Below are positions 63,241-64,000 of a stretch of DNA of 64,000 nucleotides, piece by piece; position 1 is the stretch's first letter, and each line of letters opens with the position of its first letter. Under the pieces are notes generated by a model, which ran no database searches, was not told the origin of the DNA, and saw only the letters and a list, made by a program, of their open reading frames with translations. The DNA comes from Alkalicoccus chagannorensis DSM 18086 (GTDB lineage: Bacteria > Bacillota > Bacilli > Bacillales > Salisediminibacteriaceae), in assembly GCF_000429725.1 (NCBI RefSeq), contig NZ_AUCK01000001.1, positions 62,001 through 126,000 of the forward strand, written 5' to 3'. Position numbers and translations under genes: made by a program.

Positions 63241-63279
63241 AGGGTGATAGAGGGGCTGACCCTTTATCACCCTTTTTTT
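63241..63279 (+). terminator. rpsB-tsf terminator or attenuator
   Basis: AGGGTGATA (63241-63249) pairs with TATCACCCT (63265-63273), with an inner short stem, followed by a T-run. Partial read-through would set the S2 to EF-Ts ratio. Confidence 0.85.
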
Positions 63280-63328
63280 AAAGAAGCACAGCTCAGGCAT
63301 GTGGAACTATTAAAGGAGGAATAAAACA

Positions 63329-64000
63329 ATGGCTATTACAGCAGGAATGGTAAAGGAACTTCGCGAGAAAACAGGCGCGGGAATGATGGACTGCAAAAAA
63401 GCACTAAACGAAACAGACGGAGATATGGAAAAAGCAGTTGACTTTCTTCGTGAGAAAGGTATTTCCAAAGCAGCGAAAAAAGCCGACCGTGTTGCAGCTG
63501 AAGGACTTGCGCACATCGTGCAGGACGGCAGCCGTGCGGTCATCGTGGAAATCAATGCGGAAACCGACTTCGTTGCGAAAAACGAAAATTTCATCACGAT
63601 GGTTGATACCCTCGCCAAGCACGTGCTCACCAATCAGCCTGCAGATGTAGACGAAGCGCTGGCGCAGGAATTTGCAGGAGAAGAAGCTACGCTGCAGGAT
63701 TATATCAACTCCCAGATCGCAACAATCGGAGAGAAAATTTCTCTGCGTCGTTTCGAAATTGTCGATGCTGCTGATAACGAGAAGCTCGGCGCCTACATCC
63801 ACATGGGTGGACGCATCGGCGTTCTCGCAGTGCTTGACGGTGCGGATGAGCAGACAGCGAAAGACATCGCGATGCACGTCGCTGCCATCAATCCGAAGTA
63901 CGTCAGCCGCGATGCTGTCTCGGAAGAAGAGATTGACCGTGAGCGCGAAGTATTGAAGCAGCAGGCGATGAACGAAGGCAAGCCGGAGAACATCGTCGAA
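63329..64000 (+). CDS. tsf: Elongation factor Ts (3'-truncated by window end)
   Basis: EF-Ts exchanges GDP for GTP on EF-Tu. The first 224 residues are present and the frame is open to the last base of the window. The N-terminus [20 protein letters not shown], then [24 protein letters not shown], and the [10 protein letters not shown] motif are diagnostic. The ATG follows AAAGGAGGAA. pyrH is expected downstream. Confidence 0.97.
   Translation, partial: MAITAGMVKELREKTGAGMMDCKKALNETDGDMEKAVDFLREKGISKAAKKADRVAAEGLAHIVQDGSRAVIVEINAETDFVAKNENFITMVDTLAKHVLTNQPADVDEALAQEFAGEEATLQDYINSQIATIGEKISLRRFEIVDAADNEKLGAYIHMGGRIGVLAVLDGADEQTAKDIAMHVAAINPKYVSRDAVSEEEIDREREVLKQQAMNEGKPENIVE

Overview
The window is a continuous chromosomal segment from a member of the Bacillales, most likely a Bacillaceae species. 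The gene order (sdaAA-recG-fapR-plsX-fabD-fabG-acpP-rnc-smc-ftsY-ylxM-ffh-rpsP-khpA-ylqD-rimM-trmD-rplS-lepB-rbgA-rnhB-ylqG-ylqH-sucCD-dprA-topA-xerC-hslVU-codY, then the large fla/che operon, then rpsB-tsf) is nearly the Bacillus subtilis order. FapR, CodY, KapB, FliY, CheC/CheD, SwrB and SwrD all point to the same group. By eye the GC content is moderate, higher than in B. subtilis, and many proteins are rich in Asp and Glu. That would fit a halophilic or haloalkaliphilic bacillus, but this is only an inference. I see no sign of a plasmid, prophage, insertion sequence, tRNA, rRNA or CRISPR array.

Region 1 (1-7432) holds the 3' end of serine dehydratase alpha, RecG, and the FapR-controlled lipid operon with acyl carrier protein and RNase III. 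A FapR-type operator lies at the start of fapR, and the fapR promoter -35 box is embedded in the recG terminator hairpin. Region 2 (7433-8413) is an insertion relative to the B. subtilis order: a leftward pair, yfkK-like UPF0435 and kapB, with its own promoter and terminator. Region 3 (8414-17760) encodes chromosome condensation (SMC), the signal recognition particle system (FtsY, YlxM, Ffh) and translation genes (S16, KhpA, YlqD, RimM, TrmD, L19).

Region 4 (17761-18982) is about 1.2 kb without a convincing gene. It includes a long imperfect hairpin element that looks like the GC-rich intergenic repeats of alkaliphilic and halophilic bacilli. Region 5 (18983-32939) carries signal peptidase, RbgA, RNase HII, an orphan FliK-like/FlhB-like pair (YlqG/YlqH), succinyl-CoA ligase, DprA, TopA, XerC, HslVU and CodY. 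The trmFO gene usually found between topA and xerC is absent. A 28-bp palindrome occurs at 7454 and 25702 with one mismatch.

Region 6 (33167-62375) is an approximately 29-kb flagellar and chemotaxis operon, all on the plus strand and tightly packed with many overlapping start and stop codons: rod and MS-ring genes, switch (FliG/M/Y), export gate (FliOPQR-FlhBA), hook genes, FlhF/FlhG, CheY/B/A/W/C/D, SigD, a FapA-like protein and SwrB. Several intercistronic hairpins without U-tracts interrupt it (flgE-swrD, flhB-flhA). Upstream of swrD a small hairpin appears to shorten the distance between a strong Shine-Dalgarno sequence and a distant start codon. Region 7 (62376-64000) is rpsB with a leader, then a terminator and tsf, which runs off the window end.

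I did not find a clearly new multi-gene system. The best leads are the YlqG/YlqH orphan secretion-switch pair, the hairpin-bridged swrD start, the U-tract-less operon hairpins, the unannotated two-TM gene between cheD and sigD, and the structured region after rplS.
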